From NCBI GenBank assembly GCA_947044405.1, contig CAMRHE010000167.1, positions 2,463,001 through 2,527,000 on the forward strand: a stretch of DNA of 64,000 nt, in the 5' to 3' direction. This DNA comes from Leptodactylus fallax (taxonomy: Eukaryota > Chordata > Amphibia > Anura > Leptodactylidae). The notes beneath the pieces were generated by a model. It worked only from the letters and a program-made list of their open reading frames with translations, did not search any database and was not told the origin of the DNA. Made by a program: the position numbers and the translations under genes. Positions 23,979 to 37,147 of this stretch are shown piece by piece. How positions within the stretch are numbered: position 1 is the first letter of the stretch; each line of letters begins with the position of its first letter.

Positions 23979-25628
23979 CATTCATATGAAAAAGTTTGGG
24001 CACCCCTATTAATTTTAATCATTTTTAGTTCTAAATATTTGGGTGTTTGCAACAGCCGTTTCAATTTGATATATCTAATAACTGATGGACACAGTAATAT
24101 TTCAGGATTGAAATGAGGTTTATTGTACTAACCGAAAATGTGCAATATGCATTAAACCAAAATTTGATCGGTGCAAAAATTTGGGTACCCTTATCATTTT
24201 ATTGATTTGAATACTCCTAACTACTTTTTACTGACTTACTGAAGCACAAAATTGGTTTTGTAACCTCACTGAGCTTTGAACTTCATAGCCAGGTGTATCC
24301 AATCATGAGAAAAGGTATTTAAGGTGGCCAATTGCAAGTTGTTCTCCTATTTGAATCTCCTCTGAAGAGTGGCATCATGAGCTCCTCAAAACAACTCTCA
24401 AATGATCTGAAAACAAAGATTGTTCAACATAGTTGTTCAGGGGAAGGATACAAAAAGTTGTCTCAGAGATTTAACCTGTCAGTTTCCACTGTGAGGAACA
24501 TAGTAAGGAAATGGAAGACCACAGGGACAGTTCTTGTTAAGCCCAGAAGTGGCAGGCCAAGAAAAATATCAGAAAGGCAGAGAAGAAGAATGGTGAGAAC
24601 AGTCAAGGACAATCCACAGACCTCCTCCAAAGAGCTGCAGCATCATCTTGCTGCAGATGGTGTCACTGTGCATCGGTCAACAATACAGCACACTTTACAC
24701 AAGGAGAAGCTGTATGGGAGAGTGATGCGAAAGAAGCCTTTTTCTGAAAGTACGCCACAAACAGAGTCGCCTGAGGTATGCAAAAGCACATTTGGACAAG
24801 CCAGCTTCATTTTGGAAGAAGGTCCTGTGGACTGATGAAACAAAGATTGAGTTGTTTGGTCATACAAAAAGGCGTTATGCATGGCGTCAAAAAAACACAG
24901 CATTCCAAGAAAAACACTTGCTACCCACTGTAAAATTTGGTGGAGGTTCCATCATGCTTTGGGGCTGTGTGGCCAATGCCGGCACCGGGAATCTTGTTAA
25001 AGTTGAGGGTCGCATGGATTCAACTCAGTATCAGCAGATTCTTGAGAATAATGTACAAGAATCAGTGACGAATTTGAAGTTACGCCGGAGATGGATATTT
25101 CAGCAAGACAATGATCCAAAACACAGCTCCAAATCTACTCAGGCATTCATGCAGAGGAACAATTACAATGTTCTGGAATGGCCATCCCAGTCCCCAGACC
25201 TGAATATCATTGAACATCTGTGGGATAATTTGAAGCGGGCTGTCCATGCTCGGCGACCATCAAACTTAACTGAACTGGAATTGTTTTGTAAAGAGAAATG
25301 GTCAAAAATACCTTCATCCAGGATCCAGGAACTGATTAAAAGCTACAGGAAGCGACTAGAGGCTGTTATTTTTGCAAAAGGAGGATCTACTAAATATTAA
25401 TGTCACTTTTCTGTTGAGGTGCCCATACTTTTGCACCGGTCAAATTTTGGTTTAATGCATATTGCACATTTTCTGTTAGTATAATAAACCTCATTTCAAT
25501 CCTGAAATATTACTGTGTCCATCAGTTATTAGATATATCAAATTGAAATGGCTGTTGCAAACACCCAAATATTTAGAACTAAAAATGATTAAGATTAATA
25601 GGGGTGCCCAAACTTTTTCATATGACTG
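23979..25628 (+). mobile_element. Tc1-like transposon (1650 bp), nearly intact
   Basis: Terminal arms CATTCATATGAAAAAGTTTG and AAACTTTTTCATATGACTG are inverted and TA flanks both ends. Arms of about 200 bp contain inner GTGCAAAAATTTGGGTACCC / GGTGCCCATACTTTTGCACC direct-repeat-like motifs. One frameshift is the main damage to the gene. The element lies between two microsatellites. Confidence 0.93.
24377..25400 (+). pseudogene. Tc1 transposase with a single frameshift
   Basis: Starts MSSSKQLSNDLKTKIVQHSC at 24377; the DNA-binding half includes SVSTVRNIVRKWK and the GRPRK hook. At the T run 24739-24743 one extra base shifts the frame. The rest continues in the next frame: LWTDETKIELFGH (first D), [20 protein letters not shown] (second D), LNIIEHLW (E of DD34E), ending GGSTKY at 25400. 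Apart from this shift all catalytic motifs are present. Confidence 0.9.
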
Positions 25629-25915
<287 letters not shown>

Positions 25916-26432
25916 TTTCTTTAATTGGAAATGCAACACAGTTCAGAAGCAAGCATAAATAACTACATAATAAAGTGCTCTAGGAAGATATAGGGTCCAG
26001 TGGATAATTAAGTATTTCCAGTACAACATCTTTTTATGTAATTGACTAGTCCAGGTCTGACTAGTCTCCTCTGAATATTGGATACAATGTAGGGATGGGA
26101 AATTAATTGCAAAATAACCAAAACCGAAACTCAGCTCAATTGAGCGATATGAATTTGCTCACATCCATTATTTCAGTTATTTTGCATCCATGTCATCCTG
26201 CCTCTCACTGCCATTGGCTAAAGGATATGTCACTAACTGTACAATATCCAGTCAGGGATTGCTGATATGTAGTTAACCAAAATTCAGTGGGGTAGCACGA
26301 AAAAGGGGAATGTCCTAAAATAATAATCATTAATCATAATTGATGTAAAATGTTCATTTAATAGTGATTTTGTTTTAGGTCATAATTGTCCTACCCTAAT
26401 CCCATATTGAAGAAATTACTTAAATATATAAT

Positions 26433-26971
26433 TAGAGATGAGTGAATCGAAGCTGCAGAAGTGGAATTTGATCCGAATTTCAGGAAATATTCGATTCTCA
26501 TCAAATCCAAATTTCCTCACGCTTCATGGTAACGGTTTGCATTTAGTTCAAAAAGGCTGCTCTGGGAACGCGGTATCACCCACAATGCCATGCGTGCAGC
26601 CAATCAGACGCCAGCCCTGTGATGTCACATCCCTTTAACCCCTTCACGAGCGCACAGGGCATGTTTGACCACTGCATCCAAGGTGTTAAATCCCCCAGAT
26701 CGGTTATGGAGCAGGTTGTTGGCTCTAACTGACAACTAACACCCTGCTCCATAACCGATCTGGAGTTTTAACAACTTGGATGTCGTGGTCAAACATGATC
26801 ACGGCATCCAAGGGGTTCCGCCATTTTGCCATCCACCCCGACTCTCTGCAGCCAATAAATAGCTGTTTTGGGTACACGATTCGCTGCGATTTAATTCGGA
26901 TCGAATAGAATCATATCGCGAAATTCGGCAAAATTACCGAATCGAATTTTTGAATACTTCGCTCATCTCTA
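26433..26971. mobile_element. Non-autonomous hAT MITE with perfect target duplication
   Basis: Ends TAGAGATGAGTGAATCGAAG and TACTTCGCTCATCTCTA match the hAT element at 20122-23483. An exact 8-bp duplication TATATAAT flanks it (26425-26432 and 26972-26979). The interior (about 26660-26815) folds into a long imperfect hairpin around CAGATCGGTTATGGAGCAGG and CCTGCTCCATAACCGATCTG. Confidence 0.92.
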
Positions 26972-26979
26972 TATATAAT

Positions 26980-28374
26980 GTTTTGTATTCTAAATACATC
27001 ATGCTTCACACACAGAAGTCTGTGACTTTTTGTGCTGGTGAAGTTTTTTTTTTTTTTTTTTTTTTCTGTCCATACCCTTCGTTTATCTTAGGCGATGTCA
27101 CACACTGTCAAGTTTTGAGGTAGACAAATCTGCCATGGATCTTGAAGATTGGCATGCAAATGCTTGTCACTTTGAAATCTGTTCTAATAATTCAACTGTT
27201 TGTGGTTGTTGTGTTTTTTTTTTTTTTTTTATGCCAATCTCATTATTGCATGATGATTTTTTACAGAACATATGAATGGGGCATACAAAAACTTGTTTAC
27301 ATGTATTGCCAGCGTATTGTCAGCAGGTTCTGGATTTAGGCCTTAAGCATAAATTTTTTTACCAAATTGCAAAATTGTTTTTTCTTAATAGGTTAGAAAT
27401 GATCCAAAGCTTAGTAGTTATGGTTTATTTTCTTAAAGAGATATTGGTGTTTTGTCACATAGTTAAAGGGGCTTTAGAGGCATAACAATTGATGGCCTAT
27501 CCTTAGGATAGCTCATCAATATATGATTAGTAGGGTCTTCACCTGGGCCCCCACCGTTCTGTTGTTTAAAGAGGTCACAGTTTTTGAGTGCTGCAACCTC
27601 TTCACTTTTTACTAAGCACAGTAACATACATTTGTATAGTGGTTGTGCTTGGTTTTGCAGCTCAGACCATTCACTTAAATGGGTGACCAATAACCATGAG
27701 GTCACATGGCCTATATAGCTGATCTGCAGGGGTACGGTTGTTGGGTCTCGCAGGATCATCAATTGATGGTCTATTAATACTGTTAAAAGGGACATATATT
27801 CATGAACATGAACCGTTTGGCAAAAAGTGAACCTGAGAAATCAATAGCGAAGTGACCAATTTGACCAGTGAATATTATTTTGCATTTAGTAGTTGTGGTG
27901 TTGTATAAGTTTATGGGATTTGTATAGCTAGCATCAATTTGAAGTTTTGCAGCTATTGTGATGCATGAAAATTTGTAATATAAATGAGTTATGGGATGGG
28001 ATTATGTTGTTTTATATCTACATACGTGCTGGAAAAGCACAAGGTCTCAGTATTTGGTAGATTTCCTTCCGTGTTAGAACATGTCCATATGGGCTATTCA
28101 GAGTTTCTGCACCTTGAGAATAATAGCACCTGCTTTTCTGATGCCTTTTGATTACATAGACTCATTAAATACATTAACATTGTGTTAAGTTCTTTCTTTA
28201 CCATATTCCATACTTGAGGACAATTACATTGGAGTTCTGCAGTTGTCTTTGTGCCCCTCAGATTCCTCTTCATTTTCCGACATCTGAATGGGTTAAATAG
28301 TACTACAGATGCCATAAGAAACTTTCTAGGGGTCTACCAACAAAACATTTCTGATTTAATATTTGCTTGTATTC
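26980..28374. other. Intron 1 stretch with poly-T tracts and one common repeat
   Basis: Poly-T runs at about 27040 and 27215. A 'gatggcctatccttaggatag' frog repeat spans about 27460-27800. No exon seen. Confidence 0.5.
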
Positions 28375-28665
28375 CCAATAAAATAACAATTTTGGAGCAT
28401 CTTTTCTTCTTACTCTGTTCTGTTGTGCCTCTTTTATTCCTTCTAGAAATTTAAGAATAAATTGACAACTGGGAGGTACTGTTCCCCTTGACAAAGGGGT
28501 ATGTTCCTACAAATCTGCCAGCTCTGATAAGACGGTTGGAAAATACCCCCTACTAGTAACATCCAGTTGTCAGTTTATTCATACATTTCTAGGAGGAATA
28601 ACAAAAGAACAGCACAATGAAGAGTTATAAGAAAAGATGCTCTGGAACTGTTATTTCATAGAAAA
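28375..28665. repeat. Long palindrome (arms of about 95 bp)
   Basis: The left arm includes TTTTGGAGCATCTTTTCTTC, GTTCTGTTGTGCCTCTTTTA and AATAAATTGACAACTGG; the right arm carries the reverse complements CCAGTTGTCAGTTTATTCAT and GAAAAGATGCTCTGG. The middle is about 90 bp. Likely a fold-back MITE; no clear target duplication was identified. Confidence 0.75.
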
Positions 28666-29893
28666 TATAATTATTTACAAGTCCTCTTTATAATTTTATT
28701 TAGGTTTGTGTAGCATCTCCGATACCTTTGTTTGTAGCAGTGTTTATGGTCATATTACTATCATTCGTGATATTCCTATACTACTTTGGGGAGAGACACC
28801 CTTCACAGTGTGTTCCTGTGCTCTGGAGCATGGAATTGTCTAATTACAGGCTTAGCTTAAGAGAACAAAAATAGCTCAACTGACTGTAGCAAGAACGGCT
28901 GGTGATAAGCAAAGGCGTTGAGTTGGTAAGCAGCCCACAGCCATTAGGATCTGACTTGTCTGCCTATATTCTGAATGTAGTGCTGGTTGTGTACAAGGCA
29001 GCCCAGAATTGTACAGATTTACCCTAAATGTTAGGTTGTTGTTACAAATACTCAGTCCGGTTTAACATTTGTATTTCTATTTAAAATAAAACCTGTAAGA
29101 AAATGTTATGCAGATGCAATTTCTATTGGGTGCATTACCTTAGACTTACTAGAGTGACAGCAGGACTTCCAGAATTAAAATGTTCCCAAAAACTTTGGCT
29201 TCAGTAGCAGGTTTGTAGGCATATTGGCTAAATGGATACTGGGCAACTTTTTTTAAATTTTTTTTTTTTGTTTATTTTACTACTTTAACCTCCATTTTTG
29301 TGTGTTTTCTGTTGACGTTTCTGAAAGTTATTTCCTGGTAACCTCATTATGTTGGCACTTTATTATTTTGTACCCCCCCCCCCTTCCCATAGGACACTTC
29401 TATGTCTTACCAGGTAAAATATGTCCACCCTATGTATAGTTGTTTCTATGCAGACCATGTCATAATCATGCTTTATATGTGTGCATGCAGTGTTCCCAGC
29501 TGATGCTTAGTCTTTCTGTCCTTATTAGATAGCCACTTTTCATGTTGGTTAGATTTGGTTAGAAAAATTTTAGAATAAAGGGAAATGTGAGCAATTTATT
29601 GTTGCAAAAACTTATCAATAGATTTTTATATTTGTTGTACCTGCATTTTGGTATATTTTTTATTGGAGGAGAAACTCTCTGAACTGCCTTTCAGCATTTG
29701 ATAAACTGCTGCAAGTCATATTTGTAATGGTATGATGCTACAAACTGGTCTGTGGCATGTATTTTAATGGGTCAGAAAGGGTTCTGCCAGTGGTAACCTG
29801 TCTTGCAGGTCCTGTTTTCTAACTTATTTTTTACTTTGCCTTTCACTTTGTCCTTGGGTCTAAATTTAATGAAATGTGATCTCAATCTTACAG
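28666..29893. other. Distal intron 1
   Basis: No repeat family or additional exon recognised. Poly-T and poly-C runs occur near 29265 and 29375. Confidence 0.4.
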
Positions 29894-29951
29894 GGCAGCC
29901 CTCGAAGATGTAGAAGCAGATGTTACGGAACTTGAGCAGAAGCTTGACAAG
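29894..29951 (+). CDS. acap2: acap2 coding exon 2
   Basis: Completes Arg18 and encodes AALEDVEADVTELEQKLDK in the first BAR helix. The acceptor TTACAG and donor GTAAAG are good, and exons 1+2 give exactly 37 codons. Confidence 0.95.
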
Positions 29952-29982
29952 GTAAAGTCTCTCTATTATTTCACTACAACAT

Positions 29983-30270
29983 TTCAAGAGGACCTTTTAT
30001 GTCCTCATTGATGTGCTGATTTCAGCGCACTGTCCTCTTTCCTGGTATGCACCCCGGTGGTGTAGATATCAGTGCCATCAATTTCTGCACCGATGTGTCT
30101 CCACTGTCAGGGGGGGCCCGTTCCTTACTGCCCAGTGATGACGGCACTGATCTCTCCACCACAGGGGCACATACTGAGAAAGCTGACAGTGCGCTGAATT
30201 CAGTGCACTGTCGGCTTTCTAGAGGTACATAATATCACAAATCGATGAGGACTCGAAAGGTCCTCTTTAA
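29983..30270. repeat. Palindromic 'AGAGGACC' MITE, copy in intron 2
   Basis: CAAGAGGACCTTTTATGTCC at the left and GAAAGGTCCTCTTTAA at the right are inverted. Inner arms around GCGCACTGTC and GAATTCAGTGCACTGTCGGC match the longer copy at 59321-59875. Confidence 0.7.
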
Positions 30271-30409
30271 ACATATATCCAGAGATTCAAAGAAAAAAAA
30301 AGTTAAGAATAAAGTTTCTACTGCTAAAATCCCAAGTCTTCTGTTTCTATTGTTTTGTTATAGCCTTTCTTAAAGGGGTTTTCCCATCTCCTGGATCATA
30401 TTTTAAACT

Positions 30410-30862
30410 TCTAGGGAATCTGTCAGGTGGTTTCTCCACCATAAACTGGCCCCATCATATGCAGGGTGAAGTACTTCCCTTTCCATTGATCCCTTCTGTA
30501 ATGTTTCTACAGAGCAAAACAAAGTGAAGATGTTAATGTTTGAAATCCTAAAAAATTATATGCAAGTGGGCAGGGAACAGCTTTAGCCTAGTGACACTGT
30601 CTACTTGCTTATTACACCTCCTGGGCGTGACTGACATTTCCCTCACAGTCCCCTCACTCTCTGAGTCAATCGAGGAATGGCTAGCAAGTGGACAGTGTGA
30701 CTAGGCTAAAGCTGCCCACCATGATTACTTTTTATGCTTTCAGACATTTAGAATTTCGCTTTGCTGCAACAGAAAGATTACAGAGGGGACCAATGGAAAG
30801 GGAATTAATTCATCCTGCACAAGATGGGGCCAATTTATGGTTGACAGGTTCCCTTTCAGCTA
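30410..30862. repeat. Palindromic MITE ('gggaatctgtcagg')
   Basis: The left arm GGGAATCTGTCAGGTGG...CCCTTTCCATTGATCCC and right arm GGACCAATGGAAAGGGAA...TGACAGGTTCCC are inverted. Inner pairing of AGCTTTAGCCTAGTGACACT with AGTGTGACTAGGCTAAAGCT. Confidence 0.7.
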
Positions 30863-31085
30863 AGTGAAATGTTTTACCCAATACATTTCTTTATCTATCT
30901 TGATTTATTTGTCAGATACTGCTTTTTACGCCTCCTCAGTGCTTGTTTCATAGGTTTCAGACCACCTCTGCTATTGAACTGCAGTGCTGGAAGAGTGCTC
31001 TGCTATCTGTGTATGTAAATCCAGAGATAACTGTGCAATTTAGTCTTTGGAAGATGTTGCTGGCCTGAGCTGCACATCACACAAG

Positions 31086-31366
31086 TTAAGGCTAGGTTTA
31101 CACCTGCACTCAGTCTCCTTTTGGGTTTCCGTCCCTGAATCCGCTTAAAAAATGCGGCGAGAAAATCCCTGCAAGCGGGACTTCTCTCTCCACATTTTTC
31201 TGCCTTTTTCAGGGGGAAACCCGGTGGACTTCATTATAGTCTATGGGGTCTGCAGGTTTCTGTGGATAACTGCTTTTTTTAAAGCGAATTAGGTTTCGTT
31301 TGTGGGGTCTCCAAACGTACCCCATGAACGGAAACCCGAATGCAGGTATGAACCTAGCGTAAGTCC
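31086..31366. repeat. Palindromic MITE ('aggtttacacctgca')
   Basis: TTAAGGCTAGGTTTACACCT at the left and AGGTATGAACCTAGCGTAA at the right are inverted, with inner GGGTTTCCGTCC / GGAAACCC arms. Related to the host repeat at 8282-8715. Confidence 0.65.
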
Positions 31367-31614
31367 ACCCATGTACTTGTCACTTAAACCAGGAAATGGA
31401 GAAGAGGAGACAGAAGGACAGGTGAACCCTTGAGATGAGAAAACCCCTTTTAAAGTTTAACAAGCCAATGTAGGAGATACTTGCCCCTTTTAGTCTCTTG
31501 ATTATTTGATTTTTAGGTTTTACTCTCCCCTCCAAAAAAAAAAAAAAAAGAGAAACTTGTAGCCTAATAAGGTATAAATTGGGGCAAATAATTTGGTTGG
31601 TCTGACATACCCAT

Positions 31615-31922
31615 GATGGAGTTAGTTAGCTAGGTAGGTAGGGCTAGTAGTCTGCAGGCTAGCTAGGGAAATCGGGGGTTGTGAGGGAGGAAGTGAGAGG
31701 GAGGATCTGAGTGAACTGCAATGCATCATGGTAGTTGTAGGCTAAGACAGCAGAAAGCTACCCTTGTAAACAAATATAGAGAATACCAAGAGCTCCCATA
31801 GAAAGCCAGAAATCACTCAAAACACTGCTAAAGGTATTTGGGTGCACTTATTAACCCATTGATAGAACTAACAGACCTTTTTTAATAAATATATTTTTTT
31901 TTTGCCCGGAAAACCCCTTTAA
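31615..31922. repeat. TTAA-type repeat, copy 2 (inverted relative to 12927-13713)
   Basis: Contains the reverse of copy 1, including CACTGCTAAAGGTATTTGGG and GGAAAACCCCTTTAA at the right end. Truncated at the left. Confidence 0.6.
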
Positions 31923-32475
31923 GCTTGTCTGCAATATCATAGGGATGTGTGGAAAGAGTTCTCTTACTATGACTTGACTGCCAATGAGAGATAAAGGGGT
32001 ATTCCATACATGTCTGATAAGTCTGGATGCCAAAGATGGAACTCACTTCTCTCTAGAACAGTGGTCTCCTTACCCTTTTCCCTCTTGGTTCAATGGATGC
32101 AAAATTGATGGAAATACTCCTTTAAGGAAGGGTGTGAATCCTCTGGTTGACAAAGCAGTTTTCCTTCTGAGAGCTAATTATGACTCTAAGTTGTAACAGG
32201 ATCTAGGAGGCAGAAAACAGCAAGCACCACTGTAGTGTATCTGAGAATTAAATATGCTTTTAACTAGTTATATGCTGCGATGCATTGCTCAGCACTGACT
32301 GGAGGCAGCAGTTGGTTTGACTGCTTTCTGTGCTTCTGAGAAAAATCACCCAATCACATTTTCTGCTCAAAACAACTTTTCCAGTTTTCGTGGTGAATAA
32401 GTAGAATTTAACTGATGACTGAGCATAGGCTGAGTGTTATCTGACCTGATAAACATTGTACTCTCTTCCTCCCAG

Positions 32476-32595
32476 CTGGTGAAACTCTGCATTGGAATGA
32501 TCGATGCAGGAAAAGCTTTTTCTGCTGCCAACAAACAATTTATGAATGGAATCCGGGACCTGGCCCAATATTCTAGCAAGGACGAAGTGATTGAA
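32476..32595 (+). CDS. acap2: acap2 coding exon 3
   Basis: Forty codons (residues 38-77) of the BAR domain, including LVKLCIGMIDAGKAF and NKQFMNGIRDLAQYSS. Phase 0 at both ends, with a CCCAG acceptor and GTAAGC donor. These residues favour ACAP2 over ACAP3. Confidence 0.95.
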
Positions 32596-33866
32596 GTAAG
32601 CAGCATCTGCTCATAAGAGAGGAAGGCTACATAGATCTGTGTCCTTCATACACTGTGCAAATCTAGAATTTCCCTAACTTTCTTTTCAAGCTTCAAATGC
32701 CAAGGTGTCTGGGCTGTATCAATAGAAGTGATATTTTCCATCTTTGTTAGGCTTCATGTACAGACCAATATATTTCAATGGGCTCATACTCACAGCCGTA
32801 GTTTTCGCGTCTTTGTGTCCGGGATGAATTGGAGAGCTGCAAAATATAGAGCAGGTCCTATACCTATTTGTACTTGCGGCTCTGTCAATTCATTTTCAAT
32901 GTATGGTCAGTGAAAACCACGGATACTAATCTGTGTGTCATCCATGCCGTTTTTACTGACATGTACACTGCAAACGGTCGTGTGCATGTATCCTTATACT
33001 TATTATTGATATATTAATGGATTTTTGCTGTGAATAGGTTCCATTGAATTTTATCTTGTACAATGAACTCTCTTGCATGGATAGAGTTTTTGGGTTTAGT
33101 TATCATGAGGCTTAAATACCATTTTCTAAGTAAAAAAAAATATGTACTATTTTGATGTGTGTGTTTTTTTTTTTTCCATAGTAAAGCAATAAAGTACTAG
33201 CTTTTGCTTTAGCTGTAGTGTAGACTGATGTAATACTACATAAGAGGTATTGTCAGGTTGCAGCTCACATTATTAGTTCCAGATGGGGATAATATTAAAG
33301 GGGTTGTAAAGAATTAGAAAAACAATGATTATTTTCTTCAAGAAACAGTGGACCAGTTCTATTGAAGTGAATAGTAGTGCCAAGTGCTGTACTTTGGCTG
33401 TCTCCGGTGCTGCCATTGAAGTAAATAGGAGTAGCCTCCTCCACCAGTCACACCTACATTCAGCCTGGTTACAGTCAGGCTGAATGTGCAGTTTAGGAGA
33501 AAGGATCCCCTGTTCTCAGGATTGATGGAGGGGGTCTCTGCAGTCAGACCCCTACCAATTAGGTATTTCACCTCTATGCTATGGATAGAGGATAAATACA
33601 TTTTCGTAGCATAACTCCTTTTACATGTAGACTGAAAGCAGCTCCAAGTATATACATTAATGTTTCCAGAAGCCCCCATACAGTCCCCATTCAATACACT
33701 AGGGCAAAAATAAGTGCTCTTATGGCTGTCCTCTGGTCAGCATAACTTTTTTTTTCATCTGTGTAGGGGTTCGCAACAGACTGTATCTGTGTCAGTGTGG
33801 CTTTATTTATATGCTGTATGTATTATATTTATATTTGTTTTACAATATGTCTTATCTCTTCTACAG
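32596..33866. other. acap2 intron 3
   Basis: Contains a small palindromic repeat (about 32749-32995, AGGCTTCATGTACA...GTGCATGTATCC) and a common frog repeat near 33400-33600. No exon seen. Confidence 0.5.
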
Positions 33867-33920
33867 TGTAGCCTGACAAAATTTTCTGACAGTCTGCAAG
33901 AGATGATCAATTATCATAAT
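33867..33920 (+). CDS. acap2: acap2 coding exon 4
   Basis: Eighteen codons (residues 78-95), CSLTKFSDSLQEMINYHN, in the BAR domain. Phase 0/0, acceptor CTACAG, donor GTAAGT. Confidence 0.95.
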
Positions 33921-36900
33921 GTAAGTCAATCTTTTAGTTTAGTATCTAGGATGTTCCTTTAAAACCTCAGATTCAACAAATTCCTGCCCCTTGTTCTTCT
34001 GCCCTAGCTCTTCTGTAAAAATATCTACATGCTCTTCCTCCTGCCTCTTGTATAATTTGCTCCCTATACCCCCCCCCTTCCCCACACACTCACATACTGC
34101 CATAGCTTCACTCTCTCTCACAGCCAGGTCACCATGTCCCATTACCTTCCCCAGTTTTAGCAGCAGTTTGTGCAGCTTTCAGAACCTGTAGTGACGGCTG
34201 TTTCACAGTTTCGGGTCCTGAAAGCTATACAGTATTATGAGCTCTGCAGTGTTTTTCAGAAACACAAAATGGACATTGCTGCATGTACTAGACATAGGTG
34301 ACAGCATTATCAATAGCAGATTTTGTTTCGACTTTGATGACCTCCTCACATAGCCTTTTGGAGTATTGCTTTAAATTCTTACTACTTTAAAAGTTTTGTA
34401 ACCTTAGATGGTAGTGCAGGTTGTCATACCATTTAATTGGACCCATCATTTCTGAAATTACACAACACTAATCCAGTTACTTAAAAAATTGTATTAAAAG
34501 GAAAAACAACTTCAGTTTTTGTATAGATTTATGTCATGGAATGTTCATTGTATGACTTTGAAATGCTGTTTGTCATGCGAAGTCTTATAATTTTATTGGC
34601 CTTTTATTGCTTTTATAACTCTGGTGATTTAGAGCTAAAAAGTAGACCTAATGGTAAAATTTTATATATATGAGAAAAATGCAAATTACTGTTTTATACA
34701 TCCAAGGTGTAAAGATCCCTTATACAGTGAACATAGCTTTATGGGGGCTTACACCCTTAGGCCTTTGTATTTTTACTTCAATATCTAAAAGTACCCTTAA
34801 GCCAGTACAGTACAGACTCTGTACAGTTTGTACATTTGCTTTCCATATGCATGAGCCCTTAAAGGGGTTGTCCAGGCAAAAATGGACAACCCATTTAACG
34901 TTTAAATCAGCCGGGGGCAGTGAAAAAAATTTAAAAAAAATTCTCAGTCTAGTGATGATGTGTGGCGGAAGTCTCAGCGAAGGGCATGCGATGTCACTAC
35001 CTGTGACATCACGGTTCTCTTGCTGAAGCCACTGATTGGCCTCAGTGGTCACGTGAGGGAGAGTGCAATTATTCTTTTCTCGATATTGCAACTTCTTTTT
35101 TTTTTTTTTTTACTTCGGCCCCACCTTTTGTCACTTCCCTGAAAAGTGTGATTGTGTGGGCCACAGGACTTGCAAGCTTTATTTTTTACGCCAGAAATCT
35201 GGCATATAGTAAATGATGAGGGAAATGTATGTCATCTATGAACAGACGTACATTTCCTCTCCATGCACGTGGTCTGGCCAAGGGTCGCCCTCGTTTTTTC
35301 GGAGACTTGCACCTCTTCATAAATGAACACGCCCTTTGCTGACTCCGGGGTTATTAACACTAGCGTTAGTAACCCTCAGTCTTCATAAATGTGGCCCAGT
35401 AAGACACAGTCAGGGAAGTGTGGGACAGTAACTGTCTGTTTGGCAGCAGTGTATGGAATAGGAGTTTTTGTTCTCCCTCTCTGGAGAGCCTGTGTGGAGC
35501 AGTCTATCATACAGGAAGTGAGAATGTGATTTTTAAGCAGACCATAAAGCCATGCAACTTTTATCTAGTCATAGTGAGATCACATGACCCCATCTGAAGA
35601 GAAGTATGCCATGAATTTTTCAATAGAAAGCAATATCTAAATTAAGTAATGCAAATGGAATTGTTTATACTGGGGGCTTGGTGCATAATGAATGAAGAGT
35701 GAAAGAGTGTTGCGTTAAACAGCTATGTAGGGCTCCTAGTTAGCTCTGTTAGCAGTTTTGCAGGGTCATAACTGCTGATAGATTGCATTCAATGCTACTT
35801 GACTCAGATAAACAAAGTTATACCTTGTGCACACTGCACAGTGGCAGACAAAACAGGTTATCAACTTTTACTTTAATACCTCTGGATGTGACCATAAAAG
35901 GGGAACTCAGCTTCCTTACTGCCCTCCTCCCTTCGCTCACCTATCACACTAAGCTACACATGAGTAAAGCAACCCCACATCTGCACATATCCACACAAAT
36001 AGCTGCCACCATCTGCCACTTTACGTTAGGCAAGACATCAATATACTCAAACCACTCACAACTATAGCAAACAAAGGGGTAACAAGCCTAAGCGATATTT
36101 ACTCTCTTCAGAACTTTGGGAATGTTTAGAGCCAAGGGTAACCTTATTAAATTTAAGATTTAATAGACACAAAAAAGTACAGTGCTTAAAAAAAAAAAAA
36201 AAAAAGTAACAAAAAAAGACATATACGGTACATGCAAACAGTATAAAATAAGATGGAAATAAAATAAAACAGACCTTTTTCAAGCCTGGCTGGAAGCACA
36301 GCAGGAAGTAGCAGATACATAATTTGGGGCACATATTAATTTTCCACATCCAGGTTTTTGACATTCTTAACTGGTTTTGGTACCTGGCCGTCTTTTGGTA
36401 TATGAATGGTTTAAAAATATGAATTAAATCATACATGTATTTGATATACGGAGTTCTGGCCAGCCATGGTTTTAGACTGACAAGGAGTTGTGATGTGTGC
36501 TACAATCCACACACTGACTTGTTAATAAGTGGCTGTCTGCATCCTGTGTCATTGGTTGGATATTGCAATTACCATACAAATTAGACAGAACATGCACTAA
36601 TTCATTAAAGCGTACATTTCATGCATGTGTTCTCTCAACTCACTTACATATGGGGTTTGGGACCCAATATCTCCAACATATTCTCTAGATAAGTGTACAG
36701 ACCACCCACTTGGTGGATAATAGCTAATGTACATATAACCTTCCAGGGCCATTTCTTTTGATTGGGTAGACGGATTTTAAAAATAAAAGTACCAAACTGT
36801 TCAGGGGCACAAGGAGAGTCAAATGAGAATGTCAATTAGTATTTTCTACTTGGTGACATATCCTCTTTAAACTAAAGAGCATTTCTGTTGTTGTCCTTGC

Positions 36901-37147
36901 TACTATATTCCAGAGTCATGTCATTGATTCATTACAGTATTGTTTGCTGGGCTTATTCCTGGATTGACTTGGTAAGTCTTAAGGAAGAAGGATATCCTCC
37001 TTTAAAATTAGAGACTTGGAAACCAGTACGTTTCTTCTGCTTGTGTATTGCTAGTTGATAGATATTGTACTTGGGATCTAGTTTTTTGTAACACTACATT
37101 ATAATTTTACATATTTGTCCAGGTAAATATTTGCCACTAATACCTTA
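33921..37147. other. acap2 intron 4, proximal part
   Basis: Holds a repeat at about 34860-35140 (AAAGGGGTTGTCCAGGC start), poly-T near 35094, a repeat at about 35160-35400, and poly-A near 36190. No additional exon recognised. Confidence 0.5.

Noticed and set aside
34670..35091. Overlapping frames of 118 and 123 codons on opposite strands
   Set aside because: They cover an interspersed 'AAAGGGGTTGTCCAGG' repeat and have no family resemblance.
36062..36436. 124-codon minus-strand frame
   Set aside because: Includes a poly-Phe stretch from a poly-A tract; no domain and no splice context.
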